64,000 bases of DNA from Solitalea koreensis (GCF_900182575.1 NZ_FXSZ01000006.1:120081-184080), one strand, 5' to 3'. Positions 26,183-35,763 are shown, counted from the first letter of the stretch. Translations and numbers: made by a program. The notes: a model not told the origin generated them from the letters alone.

Positions 26183-27508
26183 ATGATCACAGAAATAAAT
26201 AATTCATTATACGATCAATTCATTGCGGATTTTGAAGAGCGAGCAGCCAGAATAGAAAATGAATCGGTGTATTCTCTTCGGAAAAAAGCAATGGAACAAT
26301 TTAAGTTGTTGGGTTTTCCAAGTACAAAGGTTGAAGATTGGAAATACACGAATGTTATGCCCTTTCTCAGTGCCGATTTTACCTTTAAGCAACCAGTCAA
26401 TACAAATACAACTGAGGTCGGTATTCAACAATTTCGAATTGCCGCTCTTGAATGTTATCAAATTGTGTTGCTCAATGGTGAATATCAACCTCAATTATCA
26501 GATGAAATTGTCAACAAAAACATATCGGTAACTTCGCTCAAGGAGTCTTATCAGGAGGAAACTTTTCAGAAGAATTTTGGGCAACAGCTCAATTTAAATA
26601 AACATCATTTTGGGGCTTTAAATACGGCTTTTTTTAAGGATGGATTATTCATAACGACCAAAGATAATGCAGTTGCTGAAAAGCCTTTACATATCATTTA
26701 TCTTTTTGATTCGGATGCAAATTTATTTATTCAACCTCGACATCTTTTTGTTTTCGGGAAAAATAGTAATACCACTTTAATTGAGACGTATGTTGCTGCC
26801 AATGTTAATTCAAAAGTTTTTATAAATAGTGTTTCAGAAATTACGATGGGGGAAAATGCTTCATTGCATCATTATAATATTCAAACTCCTCATGATGGAA
26901 CGGTATTAATAAATCATACCGAGGTAAATCAAAAAGATTCGAGTTGTTATAATAATTATTGCACTTCCTTTCCAGGAGCAGATTTGATTCGAAATAATTT
27001 GAATGTTGCATTGGAGGGGGAAAATATTGGGAGTCATTTGTATGGCTTGTATTTGGTTGCGGATAAGCAATTGATCGACAATCATACTTTGGTTGATCAT
27101 AGAAAGCCTCATTGCCAAAGTAATGAATTATATAAAGGAGTGATGAAAGAGAACGCACTCGGCGTATTTAATGGTAAAGTTTTGGTGAGAAAGGATGCTC
27201 AAAAAACCAATGCATTTCAACAAAACAATAATCTTATGTTGAGTTCTAGCGCCGTAATTGAATCTAAACCTCAACTGGAAATATTTGCTGATGATGTAAA
27301 GTGCAGTCATGGTTCAACTGTTGGGCGATTTAATGAAGACGCTTTGTTTTATCTAAGATCAAGAGGAATAAGCGAGGAACAAGCAATTGCGTTACTAATT
27401 AATGCTTTTGTTTTTGATGTTACCGAGAAAATTCCAATTCCGGCCATACAATTACACATTAATAAGCTAATTGAACAAAGTTTAAATGAATTAGAAACGG
27501 TGAGTTAG
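26183..27508 (+). CDS. sufD: Fe-S assembly protein SufD
   Basis: The SufB paralogue that completes SufBC2D and is needed for iron acquisition. 441 residues. The N-terminal helical part contains FPSTKVEDWKYTNV, and the C-terminal beta-helix contains GVMKENALGVFNGKVLVRKDAQKTNAFQQNNNL in two conserved parts and CSHGSTVGRFNEDALFYLRSRGI. It begins 12 nt after sufC. Base composition is notably AT-rich, like the rest of the suf operon. Confidence 0.97.
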   Translation: MITEINNSLYDQFIADFEERAARIENESVYSLRKKAMEQFKLLGFPSTKVEDWKYTNVMPFLSADFTFKQPVNTNTTEVGIQQFRIAALECYQIVLLNGEYQPQLSDEIVNKNISVTSLKESYQEETFQKNFGQQLNLNKHHFGALNTAFFKDGLFITTKDNAVAEKPLHIIYLFDSDANLFIQPRHLFVFGKNSNTTLIETYVAANVNSKVFINSVSEITMGENASLHHYNIQTPHDGTVLINHTEVNQKDSSCYNNYCTSFPGADLIRNNLNVALEGENIGSHLYGLYLVADKQLIDNHTLVDHRKPHCQSNELYKGVMKENALGVFNGKVLVRKDAQKTNAFQQNNNLMLSSSAVIESKPQLEIFADDVKCSHGSTVGRFNEDALFYLRSRGISEEQAIALLINAFVFDVTEKIPIPAIQLHINKLIEQSLNELETVS

Positions 27509-27510
27509 GA

Positions 27511-28770
27511 ATGAAATTTTTCATGAAAAATGATAATATCATTGAGTCTACAGAATTTAAGGTGGAAATGATTCGGAAAGATTTTCCGTTATTGACCACA
27601 ACTGTGCATGGAAAACCTCTAGTTTATCTTGATAATGCTGCCACTAGTCAAAAACCTTGGGATGTAATAAAAGCAATTGAAAATTATTATGCCCATCAAA
27701 ATAGTAATATCCATAGGGGAGTTCATTATCTAAGCCAACTTGCAACAGAAGCTTATGAGGAGAGTCGTAAAAAAGTAGCTCAGTTCATAAATACAGCTCA
27801 TAATCATGAAGTAATTTTTACTAAAGGCACAACCGATGGGATTAATTTGGTCGCATCGAGTTTTGGTCGGAAATTCATTCATTCCGGCGATATAATAATG
27901 ATTTCGACTATGGAGCACCATTCAAATATAGTTCCATGGCAACTATTAAGTGAGTATTCCGGTGCAAGTTTGAGTGTGATTCCAATTAATGAAAAAGGGG
28001 AGTTGCTTCTTGATCAATTTAAATCAATGCTCAATAAAAAAGTAAAGCTGGTCTGCATTGCCTATGTTTCAAATACGCTTGGAACCGTAAATCCGGTAAA
28101 AAAGATCATTGAAATTTCACATCAATATAATATCCCTGTTTTAATTGATGCGGCTCAAGCTATTCAACACCTACCAATTGATGTGCAGGAACTAGATTGT
28201 GATTTTCTGGTTTTTTCAGGACATAAAATGTACGGCCCAACAGGAATCGGTGTGCTCTACGGAAAAGAAAAATGGTTAGAGGATATGCCTCCCTATCAAG
28301 GCGGTGGTGACATGATTAAAACTGTTTCTTTTGATAAAACTACTTACAACGAATTACCGTTCAAATTTGAAGCAGGAACGCCTAATATTGAGGCTGGTAT
28401 TTGCCTGGCCAATGCTATTGCCTACATAAAGAACATTGGATTTGATCAAATTCATCGTCACGAGCATGAGTTGCTTGAGTATGCAACAGACGAACTCTTA
28501 AAAATTGCGGGATTGAAAATTATTGGGACCGCTGCTCATAAAGCAAGTGTAATATCGTTTATTGTCGACAACATTCATCCTTATGATATTGGCCTGATAC
28601 TTGACAAATTAGGCATTGCTGTTCGTACCGGCCATCATTGCACACAGCCATTAATGGATTTTTATGGTATTGCTGGAACCGTTCGCGCATCTTTTGCGTT
28701 TTATAATACTAAGGAAGAGGTTGATCAATTGGTATCAGGCGTGAAAAAAGCAGTTAGAATGTTATCCTAA
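27511..28770 (+). CDS. sufS: Cysteine desulfurase SufS
   Basis: A PLP enzyme that takes sulfur from L-cysteine as a persulfide and passes it to SufE. 419 residues. Visible: VYLDNAATSQKP, EHHSNIVPWQ, the PLP lysine in VFSGHKMYGPTGIGVLYG and the catalytic Cys in VRTGHHCTQPLM on the mobile loop. Group II desulfurase of the SufS/CsdA type. It starts 2 nt after the sufD stop. An alternative internal start at 27523 (MKNDN) would change only four residues. Confidence 0.97.
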   Translation: MKFFMKNDNIIESTEFKVEMIRKDFPLLTTTVHGKPLVYLDNAATSQKPWDVIKAIENYYAHQNSNIHRGVHYLSQLATEAYEESRKKVAQFINTAHNHEVIFTKGTTDGINLVASSFGRKFIHSGDIIMISTMEHHSNIVPWQLLSEYSGASLSVIPINEKGELLLDQFKSMLNKKVKLVCIAYVSNTLGTVNPVKKIIEISHQYNIPVLIDAAQAIQHLPIDVQELDCDFLVFSGHKMYGPTGIGVLYGKEKWLEDMPPYQGGGDMIKTVSFDKTTYNELPFKFEAGTPNIEAGICLANAIAYIKNIGFDQIHRHEHELLEYATDELLKIAGLKIIGTAAHKASVISFIVDNIHPYDIGLILDKLGIAVRTGHHCTQPLMDFYGIAGTVRASFAFYNTKEEVDQLVSGVKKAVRMLS

Positions 28771-28775
28771 AGGTT

Positions 28776-29201
28776 ATGACAATTAAAGAAACTCAAGACG
28801 AATTAATAGAAGACTTTTCATTGTTTGATGATTGGATGGGGAAATACGAGTATTTAATTCAATTAGGTAAAGACTTGCCTTTGATTGATGATAAATACAA
28901 AAAGGAGGAGAACCTGATTAAAGGTTGCCAGTCGAGAGTTTGGTTACATATTGATTATACCGGCAACAAAGTAATTTATACTGCCGATAGTGATGCAATT
29001 ATTACCAAGGGCCTGGTAAGCATGGTGATTCATGTTCTTTCCAACCATTCGCCGGAAGAAATTGTTAATAGCGACCTTTACTTCATTGATAAAATTGGTT
29101 TGCATGAACATTTATCTCCTACACGCTCAAACGGATTGCTTTCCATGATCAAACAAATGAAGTTATATGCATTTGCTTTACAATCAAAGGTTAATAATTG
29201 A
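28776..29201 (+). CDS. sufE: Sulfur acceptor protein SufE
   Basis: Accepts persulfide sulfur from SufS and hands it to SufB. 141 residues, with the acceptor Cys in LIKGCQSRVWLH and the fold landmarks KYEYLIQLGKDLP and GLVSMVIHVLSNHSPEEI. Five nt after sufS. Confidence 0.96.
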   Translation: MTIKETQDELIEDFSLFDDWMGKYEYLIQLGKDLPLIDDKYKKEENLIKGCQSRVWLHIDYTGNKVIYTADSDAIITKGLVSMVIHVLSNHSPEEIVNSDLYFIDKIGLHEHLSPTRSNGLLSMIKQMKLYAFALQSKVNN

Positions 29202-29206
29202 TTAAA

Positions 29207-29521
29207 ATGATTGATCAAGATAAGTTGAAACAACAAATTATAGAGGAACTTCGAACCGTTTTTGACCCGGAAATTCCTGTGAATATTTATGAACTTGGAC
29301 TTGTTTATGAGATTAAAATTCGTGACGATGGTTACGTAAACATAATCATGACATTGACAGCGCCTGGTTGTCCGGTGGCAGGCGAGATTTTGGCCGACAT
29401 TGAAAATAAAATAAAGAAAATTGAAGGTGTTACCCTGGTACTCGTAATGCTTACGTTTGATCCTCCTTGGGATAAAGAAATGATGAGTGAAGAAGCAAAA
29501 CTAGAATTAGGTTTTCTATAG
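29207..29521 (+). CDS. DUF59/MIP18 family Fe-S assembly factor (SufT-like)
   Basis: 104 residues of the DUF59 domain: DPEIPVNIYELGLVYEIKI, MTLTAPGCPVAGEIL (with the conserved Cys) and VMLTFDPPWDKEMMSEEAKLELGF. Family members help move Fe-S clusters to targets and are often last in suf operons, as here. The ATG at 29207 is preferred over an in-frame TTG at 29198 that overlaps the sufE stop. Confidence 0.9.
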   Translation: MIDQDKLKQQIIEELRTVFDPEIPVNIYELGLVYEIKIRDDGYVNIIMTLTAPGCPVAGEILADIENKIKKIEGVTLVLVMLTFDPPWDKEMMSEEAKLELGFL

Positions 29522-29586
29522 TTTAACAAAAGCTAATACTTGTTCTCTTAACATTACCTATTTTTAGGCTACTAAAAATTTATGCT

Positions 29587-30492
29587 ATGGAATTTGGTCG
29601 TGTTGACAATATTGATTTAGTTGATTTTACTTTTCCAGCTGATCATCCGATAACCACTGATGTGCTTTTACATTCAGCAAAATTAGAGCCCAGGGTTTAT
29701 GTTGGCTGTGCCAAATGGGGCAGGCCTGATTGGATTGGAAAAATCTACCCAAAAGGAACTAAAGAAGCCGACTTTTTAAAACATTACGTAAAGCACTTTA
29801 ATTCCATAGAACTTAACGCGACGCATTACCGCATTTTTGATAAGAAAACGATAAATAAATGGAAAGATACTGCGGATGAAGGTTTTAAATTTTCACCTAA
29901 GTTTTTTCAGGGAATAACGCATTGGAAAAGGTTAAAAGATGTGGAGGATTTAACCACACAGTTTTATAATAGTGTTGAAGAACTGAAAGAAAAACTAGGA
30001 CCCTGTTTCTTGCAACTTCATGAAAACTTTTCTCCCAAAAATCTTCTTCAGGTAGAGAGCTATTTAAAATCATTACCAAAGGACGTTAAAGTGCATATTG
30101 AACTTCGTCATCCCGATTGGTTTAAAGATAGTCCGCTCTCTAAAGAAGCTTTTGAAATGTTTAGAGATTACGGTGTTGGAACGGTAATTACCGACACATC
30201 GGGTAGGAGAGACTGCATGCATATGCGTTTAACTACTCCGATTGCTTTTATTCGTTTTGTAGGAAATGGATTGCATCCAACTGATTACTTGCGCATCAAT
30301 GATTGGGTAATGCACATTAAAAAGTGGCTGGCTGAAGGCTTGCAAGAGTTGTATTTCTTTATGCATCAGCATGATGAGTTACATTCGCCTGAATTGTGTG
30401 CTTACGTTATTAAAGAATTAAACAAACACTGCAATTTAAAGTTACATGTTCCTGTTTTTGAAGGTAGCGTAGGTCAACCTTCATTATTTTAG
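29587..30492 (+). CDS. DUF72 domain protein
   Basis: 301 residues of the DUF72 TIM-barrel-like family (YVGCAKWGRPDWIGKIYPKGTKE, FNSIELNATHYR, KFSPKFFQGITHWKRL, CFLQLHENFSPKN, IELRHPDWF, YFFMHQHDELHSPELC). Its biochemical role is unknown. It follows the suf operon by 65 nt, with its own ATG-proximal AT-rich leader. Its 3' end overlaps the convergent MarR gene by 9 nt. Confidence 0.88.
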   Translation: MEFGRVDNIDLVDFTFPADHPITTDVLLHSAKLEPRVYVGCAKWGRPDWIGKIYPKGTKEADFLKHYVKHFNSIELNATHYRIFDKKTINKWKDTADEGFKFSPKFFQGITHWKRLKDVEDLTTQFYNSVEELKEKLGPCFLQLHENFSPKNLLQVESYLKSLPKDVKVHIELRHPDWFKDSPLSKEAFEMFRDYGVGTVITDTSGRRDCMHMRLTTPIAFIRFVGNGLHPTDYLRINDWVMHIKKWLAEGLQELYFFMHQHDELHSPELCAYVIKELNKHCNLKLHVPVFEGSVGQPSLF

Positions 30493-31005
30493 AGGAGGAT
30501 ATAAAGAAAAGTTGTCCCGGTTAGTACTGTTTTGTTGCTTATTGTCAAAATAGTTATTCAATAATACCGCAGTACCCATAAAACTATCAAAGTTTTCTTT
30601 ACCGACAACATTCTCCAGTTCATTGCGAATATCGTCGATGCAGTTATATACATCGATGATGAATTGGGTACCCTTTTCATTGAGTTGTACCAAAATAGCT
30701 CTTGAATCTTTAGGATCTTTTCTGGTTTCTACAAATCCTAGTTCCTCAATATCTTTTACCAGTTTACTCATCGCTTGCTTTGAGATACCCGCTCTTTCTG
30801 CTAAGGTTACTACATTAGTACCTTCCGGGTCAATATTAGCGAATACCCCAGTATGCTGAAAGGAACAATTTTGATAACCTATTTTCTGTAACCGGCTCAT
30901 AATGTCTAGAGTATAATGGTTTTTTAATCGATTCAAGATTCTGCCTATACTCTTATGACGCATCTCTTGTAAACCTGCTAAATTATTCTTCAGTTTTTCC
31001 TGCAT
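30484..31005 (-). CDS. MarR family repressor of the divergent efflux operon
   Basis: 173 residues. Winged HTH of the MarR type: TNVVTLAERAGISKQAMSKLVKDIEELGFVETRKDPKDSRAILVQLNEKG, flanked by dimerisation helices. MarR proteins are usually released from DNA by small aromatic or lipophilic ligands, often substrates of the adjacent pump. Here the gene is divergent from an EmrAB-TolC-type operon, and the 89-nt gap holds a perfect inverted repeat that overlaps both promoters. Confidence 0.93.
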   Translation of the reverse strand: MQEKLKNNLAGLQEMRHKSIGRILNRLKNHYTLDIMSRLQKIGYQNCSFQHTGVFANIDPEGTNVVTLAERAGISKQAMSKLVKDIEELGFVETRKDPKDSRAILVQLNEKGTQFIIDVYNCIDDIRNELENVVGKENFDSFMGTAVLLNNYFDNKQQNSTNRDNFSLYPPLK

Positions 31006-31030
31006 AACAGCAATAATAAAAAAAGTTCAA

Positions 31031-31064
31031 CAAATATAGTCAATGTAGTTGACAGTATCGTCAA
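31031..31064 (-). promoter_or_regulatory. Promoter of the MarR gene
   Basis: On the minus strand TTG (31064-31062) is followed by 23 nt and TATATTTG (31038-31031), 26 nt before the MarR ATG. The TTG lies in the right arm of the palindrome at 31048-31065. Confidence 0.6.
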
Positions 31065-31065
31065 C
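31048..31065. promoter_or_regulatory. MarR operator (shared palindrome)
   Basis: GTTGACAGTATCGTCAAC: perfect 6-bp arms with a 6-nt spacer, centred between the two divergent starts. Its left arm contains the -33 TTG of the efflux operon and its right arm the -33 TTG of the repressor gene, so a bound dimer would block both. Confidence 0.72.
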
Positions 31066-31079
31066 ATGGTTTACTTTTG
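31049..31079 (+). promoter_or_regulatory. Promoter of the efflux operon
   Basis: TTG (31049-31051), 20-nt spacer, TACTTTTG (31072-31079): a full match to the Bacteroidota consensus. The coding start ATG 31095 follows 15 nt later. Confidence 0.75.
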
Positions 31080-31094
31080 CCTCGACAAAAAAAT

Positions 31095-32144
31095 ATGAGC
31101 AACGAACAAACAACTCCGAATCCTACTAAAAAAATTATTGCCAGAGTGGTAATAGGGCTAGTAGTTATTGCATTGGGAATCTATGGTTTTAAGAAACTAC
31201 AGTTTTTCCTTGGACACGAAACAACCGATAATGCACAGGTGGAAGGTCATATGACGCCTATTTTATCACGAGTTCCCGGATATATTAAATCGGTTAACGT
31301 GCAAGATTATCAGCAAGTAAAAGCAGGTGATACCATTGTAAGTATTGACGACGCTGAATTGCAGGTAGGTTTGATTCAATTACAAGCAGATTATCAAACT
31401 GCCTTAGCAGATCTTGAAAGTGCAAAAGCAGCGTTAAAAAACTCAAAGCTTTCTTATGATCAGGAAAAAACTAATTTGAGCCTTAATCAAATTAAATACA
31501 ACAAATCTGTAGCTGATTATAATCGTGATCAAAATTTGTTAAAAGATCAAGCTATCACTGCTAAACAGGTTGATGATTCAAAAAACAACTTTGAAGTAAA
31601 TCAGAAACAAGTAGCTGCATCAAAAGGAAATGTGGAAATCGCCGCTTCAAAAATTCCGATGATGCAAGCAGCAATTACTAAAGCTGAAGCTAATGTTGCG
31701 CTTAAAAAAGCAAAAATTGAAGAACAAAAGTTAAAGCTTTCTTATACCAACATTATTGCTACTACTTCTGGTAGGATTGGTAAAAAGAACATTGAAAAAG
31801 GTCAATATGTGCAACCTGGCCAACCGTTAATGACCATCATCGATGGTAATGAGTTTTGGGTGATTGCCAACTTTAAGGAAACTCAAATTGAAAAAATTAA
31901 AGTAGGGCAGCCCGTTAAAATTTCAATTGATAGCTATCCTAATCTTAAAATTAATGGTAATGTACTTTCTGTTTCAGAAGCAACAGGTGCAAAATTTTCA
32001 TTATTGCCTCCTGATAATGCAACCGGAAATTTTGTAAAAGTAACGCAACGTGTACCTGTAAAAATTACCATTGAAAATCCCGAACAATACAAAGATTATT
32101 TGAAATCTGGTTTGAGTTTGAATGTTTCAGTAGATATTAAATAA
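31095..32144 (+). CDS. EmrA-type membrane fusion protein (HlyD family)
   Basis: Periplasmic adaptor of a tripartite multidrug pump. 349 residues: one N-terminal membrane anchor (about 15-40), a biotinyl/lipoyl half-motif GHMTPILSRVPGYIKSVNV, a long coiled-coil hairpin (about 100-210, rich in K, A, E and Q), the second lipoyl half TSGRIGKKNIEKGQYVQPGQPLM and the beta-barrel ANFKETQIEKIKVGQPVKI. ATG 31095 is used rather than an in-frame TTG at 31077, because the latter lies on the -7 element of the promoter. Confidence 0.94.
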   Translation: MSNEQTTPNPTKKIIARVVIGLVVIALGIYGFKKLQFFLGHETTDNAQVEGHMTPILSRVPGYIKSVNVQDYQQVKAGDTIVSIDDAELQVGLIQLQADYQTALADLESAKAALKNSKLSYDQEKTNLSLNQIKYNKSVADYNRDQNLLKDQAITAKQVDDSKNNFEVNQKQVAASKGNVEIAASKIPMMQAAITKAEANVALKKAKIEEQKLKLSYTNIIATTSGRIGKKNIEKGQYVQPGQPLMTIIDGNEFWVIANFKETQIEKIKVGQPVKISIDSYPNLKINGNVLSVSEATGAKFSLLPPDNATGNFVKVTQRVPVKITIENPEQYKDYLKSGLSLNVSVDIK

Positions 32145-32151
32145 TAAGCAA

Positions 32152-33735
32152 ATGGCACTATCGGGTTTTAAAAAATGGATCGTAGTGGTCACGGTTATCA
32201 CTGCGGCCGTCATGGAGCTGATTGATACCTCGATCGTGAACGTGGCACTTTCGCAAATGAGCGGAAGTCTTGGGGCTTCAATTGAAGATATTGCCTGGGT
32301 AATTACAGCGTATGCCATTGCTAATGTGATTATTATTCCGATGACTGGTTTTTTAGCCAGATTTTTCGGAAGAAAAAATTACTATTTAGGATCAATCATC
32401 CTATTTACTATTGCATCTTATTTCTGTGGGCAGTCGACTAATTTATGGGAGCTGGTAGCCTTCCGATTTATGCAAGGTATAGGTGGAGGAGCTTTGCTTT
32501 CCACGTCCCAGGCATTATTATTTGATGCATTTCCAACCGAAGAACGGCCATTTGCTTCGGCCTTATTTGGTATGGGGGTAATCATGGGACCAGCTTTTGG
32601 ACCTACCTTGGGAGGTGTGATCATTGATAACTTTTCATGGCCTTTGATTTTTGATATTAACATTCCTGTTGGAATCATTGCTGGTATTCTTGTTTATTTA
32701 TTTGTTGACAAGAAGCCCGAAGAATATAATATTGATCGAAAGAATATTAAAATTGATGTAATTGGTATCTTATTATTAACGGTTGGCGTTGGTGCTTTAC
32801 AATTTGTGCTGGAGAAAGGCGAATCGGAAGATTGGTTCCATACTAACTATATTACTGTTCTTACCATTACTGCTATTGCTGCACTCGGAACATTTATTTT
32901 TTGGGAATTTCGTACCAAAGAACCAGTGGTAAATTTACGTGTGCTAAAAAATAAAAACCTGGCTTTTACAACCGTTTTAACCTTTATTTTCGGTTATGGA
33001 TTGTTTGCTGCGGTATTTATTTACCCAATTATGGTGCAACGTTTAATGGGTTATACACCAACGATGACAGGTATATCCTTGATTCCTGGAACACTTAGCG
33101 CATTTTTCATACTACCAATTGTTGGTAAGGCAATGGTGAAAGGGGTATCGCCGCAGCTATTTGTGGGAGTAGGATTTTTCTGCTATATTTTCTTCTGTTT
33201 TTGGATGGCAAGTTTTAATACTGATGCAAGCAGTTGGGATTTTTTTCACCCGCTAATTTTGCGTGGTATAGGGGCGGCCATGTTAACAGTTCCTCTCACC
33301 AATCAAGCAGTGATGGGTTTGAAGCCCAAAGATATTCCACAAGGTATTGCTATCAATAATATGATGCGTCAGTTGGGTGGAGCCTTTGGTATTGCAATTA
33401 CTAATACCTATATCGCCAATCGTGGAGCAGTACATCATTCCGATCTAATCGCAAACGTTGATACGGGTGCAGTTGCTTCTGATCGTATTACTCAGTTGAC
33501 AAATTTCTTTATGAGTAAAGGAATGACGTTGGCAGATGCGAAAGATCAGGCCATGCACATGATCAATGCTATTGTAAATCAACAAGGAACACTTCTAAGT
33601 TATCAGGATGCATTTAGGTTGGTTGGGGTTTTCTTCATTCTATGTTTACCACTCATTGGTTTGGTGAAAAAGAAATCCGTAAGTAAAGAAGAAACTGAAC
33701 AAGCTGCAAAAGCAGCAGCAGAAGCAGCACATTAA
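32152..33735 (+). CDS. EmrB/DHA2-type 14-TM drug:proton antiporter
   Basis: An MFS exporter of the DHA2 family, 527 residues with about 14 membrane helices. Marks: ELIDTSIVNVALSQMSGSLGASIEDIAWVITAYAI (motif D1 region), GFLARFFGRKNYY (motif A), RFMQGIGGGALLSTSQALLFDAFP (motif B) and GPAFGPTLGGVIIDNFSW (motif C, antiporter). It starts 7 nt after the adaptor. The substrate is unknown; family members export lipophilic drugs and detergents. Confidence 0.95.
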   Translation: MALSGFKKWIVVVTVITAAVMELIDTSIVNVALSQMSGSLGASIEDIAWVITAYAIANVIIIPMTGFLARFFGRKNYYLGSIILFTIASYFCGQSTNLWELVAFRFMQGIGGGALLSTSQALLFDAFPTEERPFASALFGMGVIMGPAFGPTLGGVIIDNFSWPLIFDINIPVGIIAGILVYLFVDKKPEEYNIDRKNIKIDVIGILLLTVGVGALQFVLEKGESEDWFHTNYITVLTITAIAALGTFIFWEFRTKEPVVNLRVLKNKNLAFTTVLTFIFGYGLFAAVFIYPIMVQRLMGYTPTMTGISLIPGTLSAFFILPIVGKAMVKGVSPQLFVGVGFFCYIFFCFWMASFNTDASSWDFFHPLILRGIGAAMLTVPLTNQAVMGLKPKDIPQGIAINNMMRQLGGAFGIAITNTYIANRGAVHHSDLIANVDTGAVASDRITQLTNFFMSKGMTLADAKDQAMHMINAIVNQQGTLLSYQDAFRLVGVFFILCLPLIGLVKKKSVSKEETEQAAKAAAEAAH

Positions 33736-33753
33736 TCGAGATTTATTAAAAAG

Positions 33754-35064
33754 ATGAAAAAGTATTACTTATTAACCATATTGTCACTATTTATCGTGCT
33801 ACCGGTATTAGCACAAACTAGTGATTCGGTTTCATTGATTTCTGTAGTTTCACGTGCTCTGGATTACTATCCAAAGCTCAAAGAACAGAAAACACAATTA
33901 GAAGTCGCAGATTATAAAACGGACATAATCAAAAGCAAATTCAGGCCTACGGTTGAAGCTGATGCAGTGTATCGTCATATCTATCCTACTTCATATGCTC
34001 AATTAGGCGGTGGAGAACGACTTGCTTTTTTTCCGCTTGATCAATGGGATATGGGTTTAAAGGTTAGTCAAACGATCTATGATTTTGGAAAAACAAATGC
34101 TGAGTTTGAAAAAACAAAAAGTGAGAAAAAGTTAAGTGAAGATCAGTTCATGAATACGTCATTTAATTTTGCCTATCAGGTAGCCAACGTTTATAACAAT
34201 ATTATTTTTCTAAATAAAAGTATTGATGCAATCGATGCCCAAATCAATGTGTTAACTACAACTTTAAAAGTGATCGACAGTCGTATTCGTAATGGAGTAG
34301 GCATTGAGTTCGATTTAGTTTCTACTCAGGTAAAATTAAACGACGCGATTAATCGTAAAACGGAGTTGCTTAATAATCTTAAAAAGCAATCGATTTTGTT
34401 AAATGCCCTATCAGGATCAAATTTGGAGCCGACTGTTCAAAAGCTGAAAACCTTTGAGTATTCCATGAAAACCTTTAACGCTGATTCAGTATTTGCCGTA
34501 GCTCAACACGGTAACACTGAATTGCTGGCTGCAAAATCAAAACAAGCCGTGGCTGCAAATGAAGTAAAGGTTAATTCAAAGAACTGGGCTCCGTCATTAG
34601 TTTTTAACGGTGGAGTTGGTTACAAGAATGGTTATTTTCCAGGGAACATATATAATTTGGAATTTAATTATGTAGTTGGCGCAGGCTTGTCGATTCCAAT
34701 TTACACAGGGGGGCGTAACGATAATCAGCATAAAATATCAAAGGTAAATTTGCAGGCTTCTCAGTATTATCTGGATGAAGTGAGTATTAATCTAAAAAAA
34801 GATATTGAACAAAATATTGCAGACGTTAATACGTTTCAACAGAAGGTAGTTTTTTCGGCTACTCAAATGGAGCAGGCACGACGCGCTCTTGATTTAGCCA
34901 ACTCTCGTTTTAAAAACGGAGTGATCACAAACATCGAATTGTTGGATGCTCAATCTAATGTGTTGAAATCGTCGGTTGACAAAATTTTTTATGAATATCA
35001 GGTAGCTACCACGCAACTCGAACTTAAACGATTAATGGGCGTTCGTTTTTGGGCTCAAAATTAA
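33754..35064 (+). CDS. TolC family outer membrane efflux protein
   Basis: 436 residues with signal peptide (MKKYYLLTILSLFIVLPVLAQ). It has two OEP repeats with the long helical and beta-barrel pattern (SKFRPTVEADAVYRHIYP, SIPIYTGGRNDNQHKISKVNLQASQYYLDE) and the ending YQVATTQLELKRLMG. It is the outer-membrane channel for the EmrA/EmrB pair, completing a three-gene pump operon. Confidence 0.93.
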   Translation: MKKYYLLTILSLFIVLPVLAQTSDSVSLISVVSRALDYYPKLKEQKTQLEVADYKTDIIKSKFRPTVEADAVYRHIYPTSYAQLGGGERLAFFPLDQWDMGLKVSQTIYDFGKTNAEFEKTKSEKKLSEDQFMNTSFNFAYQVANVYNNIIFLNKSIDAIDAQINVLTTTLKVIDSRIRNGVGIEFDLVSTQVKLNDAINRKTELLNNLKKQSILLNALSGSNLEPTVQKLKTFEYSMKTFNADSVFAVAQHGNTELLAAKSKQAVAANEVKVNSKNWAPSLVFNGGVGYKNGYFPGNIYNLEFNYVVGAGLSIPIYTGGRNDNQHKISKVNLQASQYYLDEVSINLKKDIEQNIADVNTFQQKVVFSATQMEQARRALDLANSRFKNGVITNIELLDAQSNVLKSSVDKIFYEYQVATTQLELKRLMGVRFWAQN

Positions 35065-35092
35065 TAATAGGTTGATTAGGTTTATTTCAGAT

Positions 35093-35126
35093 GAAAGCCG
35101 GCAGAAATGCTGGCTTTCGTTTTTTG
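35093..35126 (+). terminator. Terminator of the efflux operon
   Basis: GAAAGCCgGC pairs with GCtGGCTTTC around a 6-nt loop and is followed by TTTTTT. It lies 29 nt after the TolC-type stop. Confidence 0.88.
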
Positions 35127-35301
35127 GAACTTTCTTTTAATTTCAAACTATAAAAATTTAGATCTTATTTATGGTCGTTAACTTAACATTCAAGTCAAAA
35201 AAAACATTATTTCAAACTAGTTGTAAATCAATCATTTTTTGTAAATTGATTAGAGTAAAGCCTTATGATTGTTCTAAAATTTAAATCAAAAAAATACGCT
35301 T

Positions 35302-35685
35302 ATGGATAGTCAATTGAATTTCGATGCATTTCATGGAGAAATCACCGAATGGAAAAGTATGGTGAATCTTGTTCGTGATGAATTAAAAATCTTTAATGAT
35401 GAGTTAAGTAAAATCGCAAAGAAAAACTTATCAATGGATGCTCTTCGACATGTTGAACATTTTCAAAATCAGTTTATTAGACAGAACGAGGTTTCAGACG
35501 AGTTTTTTCATGATCTGAAACAGGCCGATAAGGCTATTATGAGGCAACTGGAAACCAGTGAGAAAAATGCCGATGTTAAGTTAGGAGATGAGCATTTCGA
35601 GCTTAGAGATCGGGCGAATATTTATGAAAGGATATTCAAGGATTTAAAAAATGAATATCATTCTTTTCTTGAGAAAGCAGTTTAA
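35302..35685 (+). CDS. Small alpha-helical protein of unknown function
   Basis: 127 residues, highly charged, without signal peptide, membrane segment or Cys. It should be almost entirely helical, with heptad-like stretches (MVNLVRDELKIFNDELSKIAKKN and IFKDLKNEYHSFLEKAV, in parts). Not recognised as a named family. It stands alone, with its own terminator downstream. A cytosolic stress or regulatory role is only a guess. Confidence 0.75.
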   Translation: MDSQLNFDAFHGEITEWKSMVNLVRDELKIFNDELSKIAKKNLSMDALRHVEHFQNQFIRQNEVSDEFFHDLKQADKAIMRQLETSEKNADVKLGDEHFELRDRANIYERIFKDLKNEYHSFLEKAV

Positions 35686-35710
35686 TGTAAAATAAGATAG
35701 TCACCGAGAC

Positions 35711-35749
35711 GAAAGCTGGTTAGCTAATTTAGTTTTCCAGCTTTTTTTC
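35711..35749 (+). terminator. Terminator of the 127-residue gene
   Basis: AAAGCTGG (35712-35719) and CCAGCTTT (35737-35744) flank a 17-nt loop and are followed by a T-run. Confidence 0.8.
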
Positions 35750-35763
35750 TGCACAGTTTTTTA

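Noticed and set aside
26841..27158. Two overlapping minus-strand frames inside sufD
   Set aside because: Antisense to conserved SufD, Asn/Ile/Tyr-rich because of the AT-rich complement.
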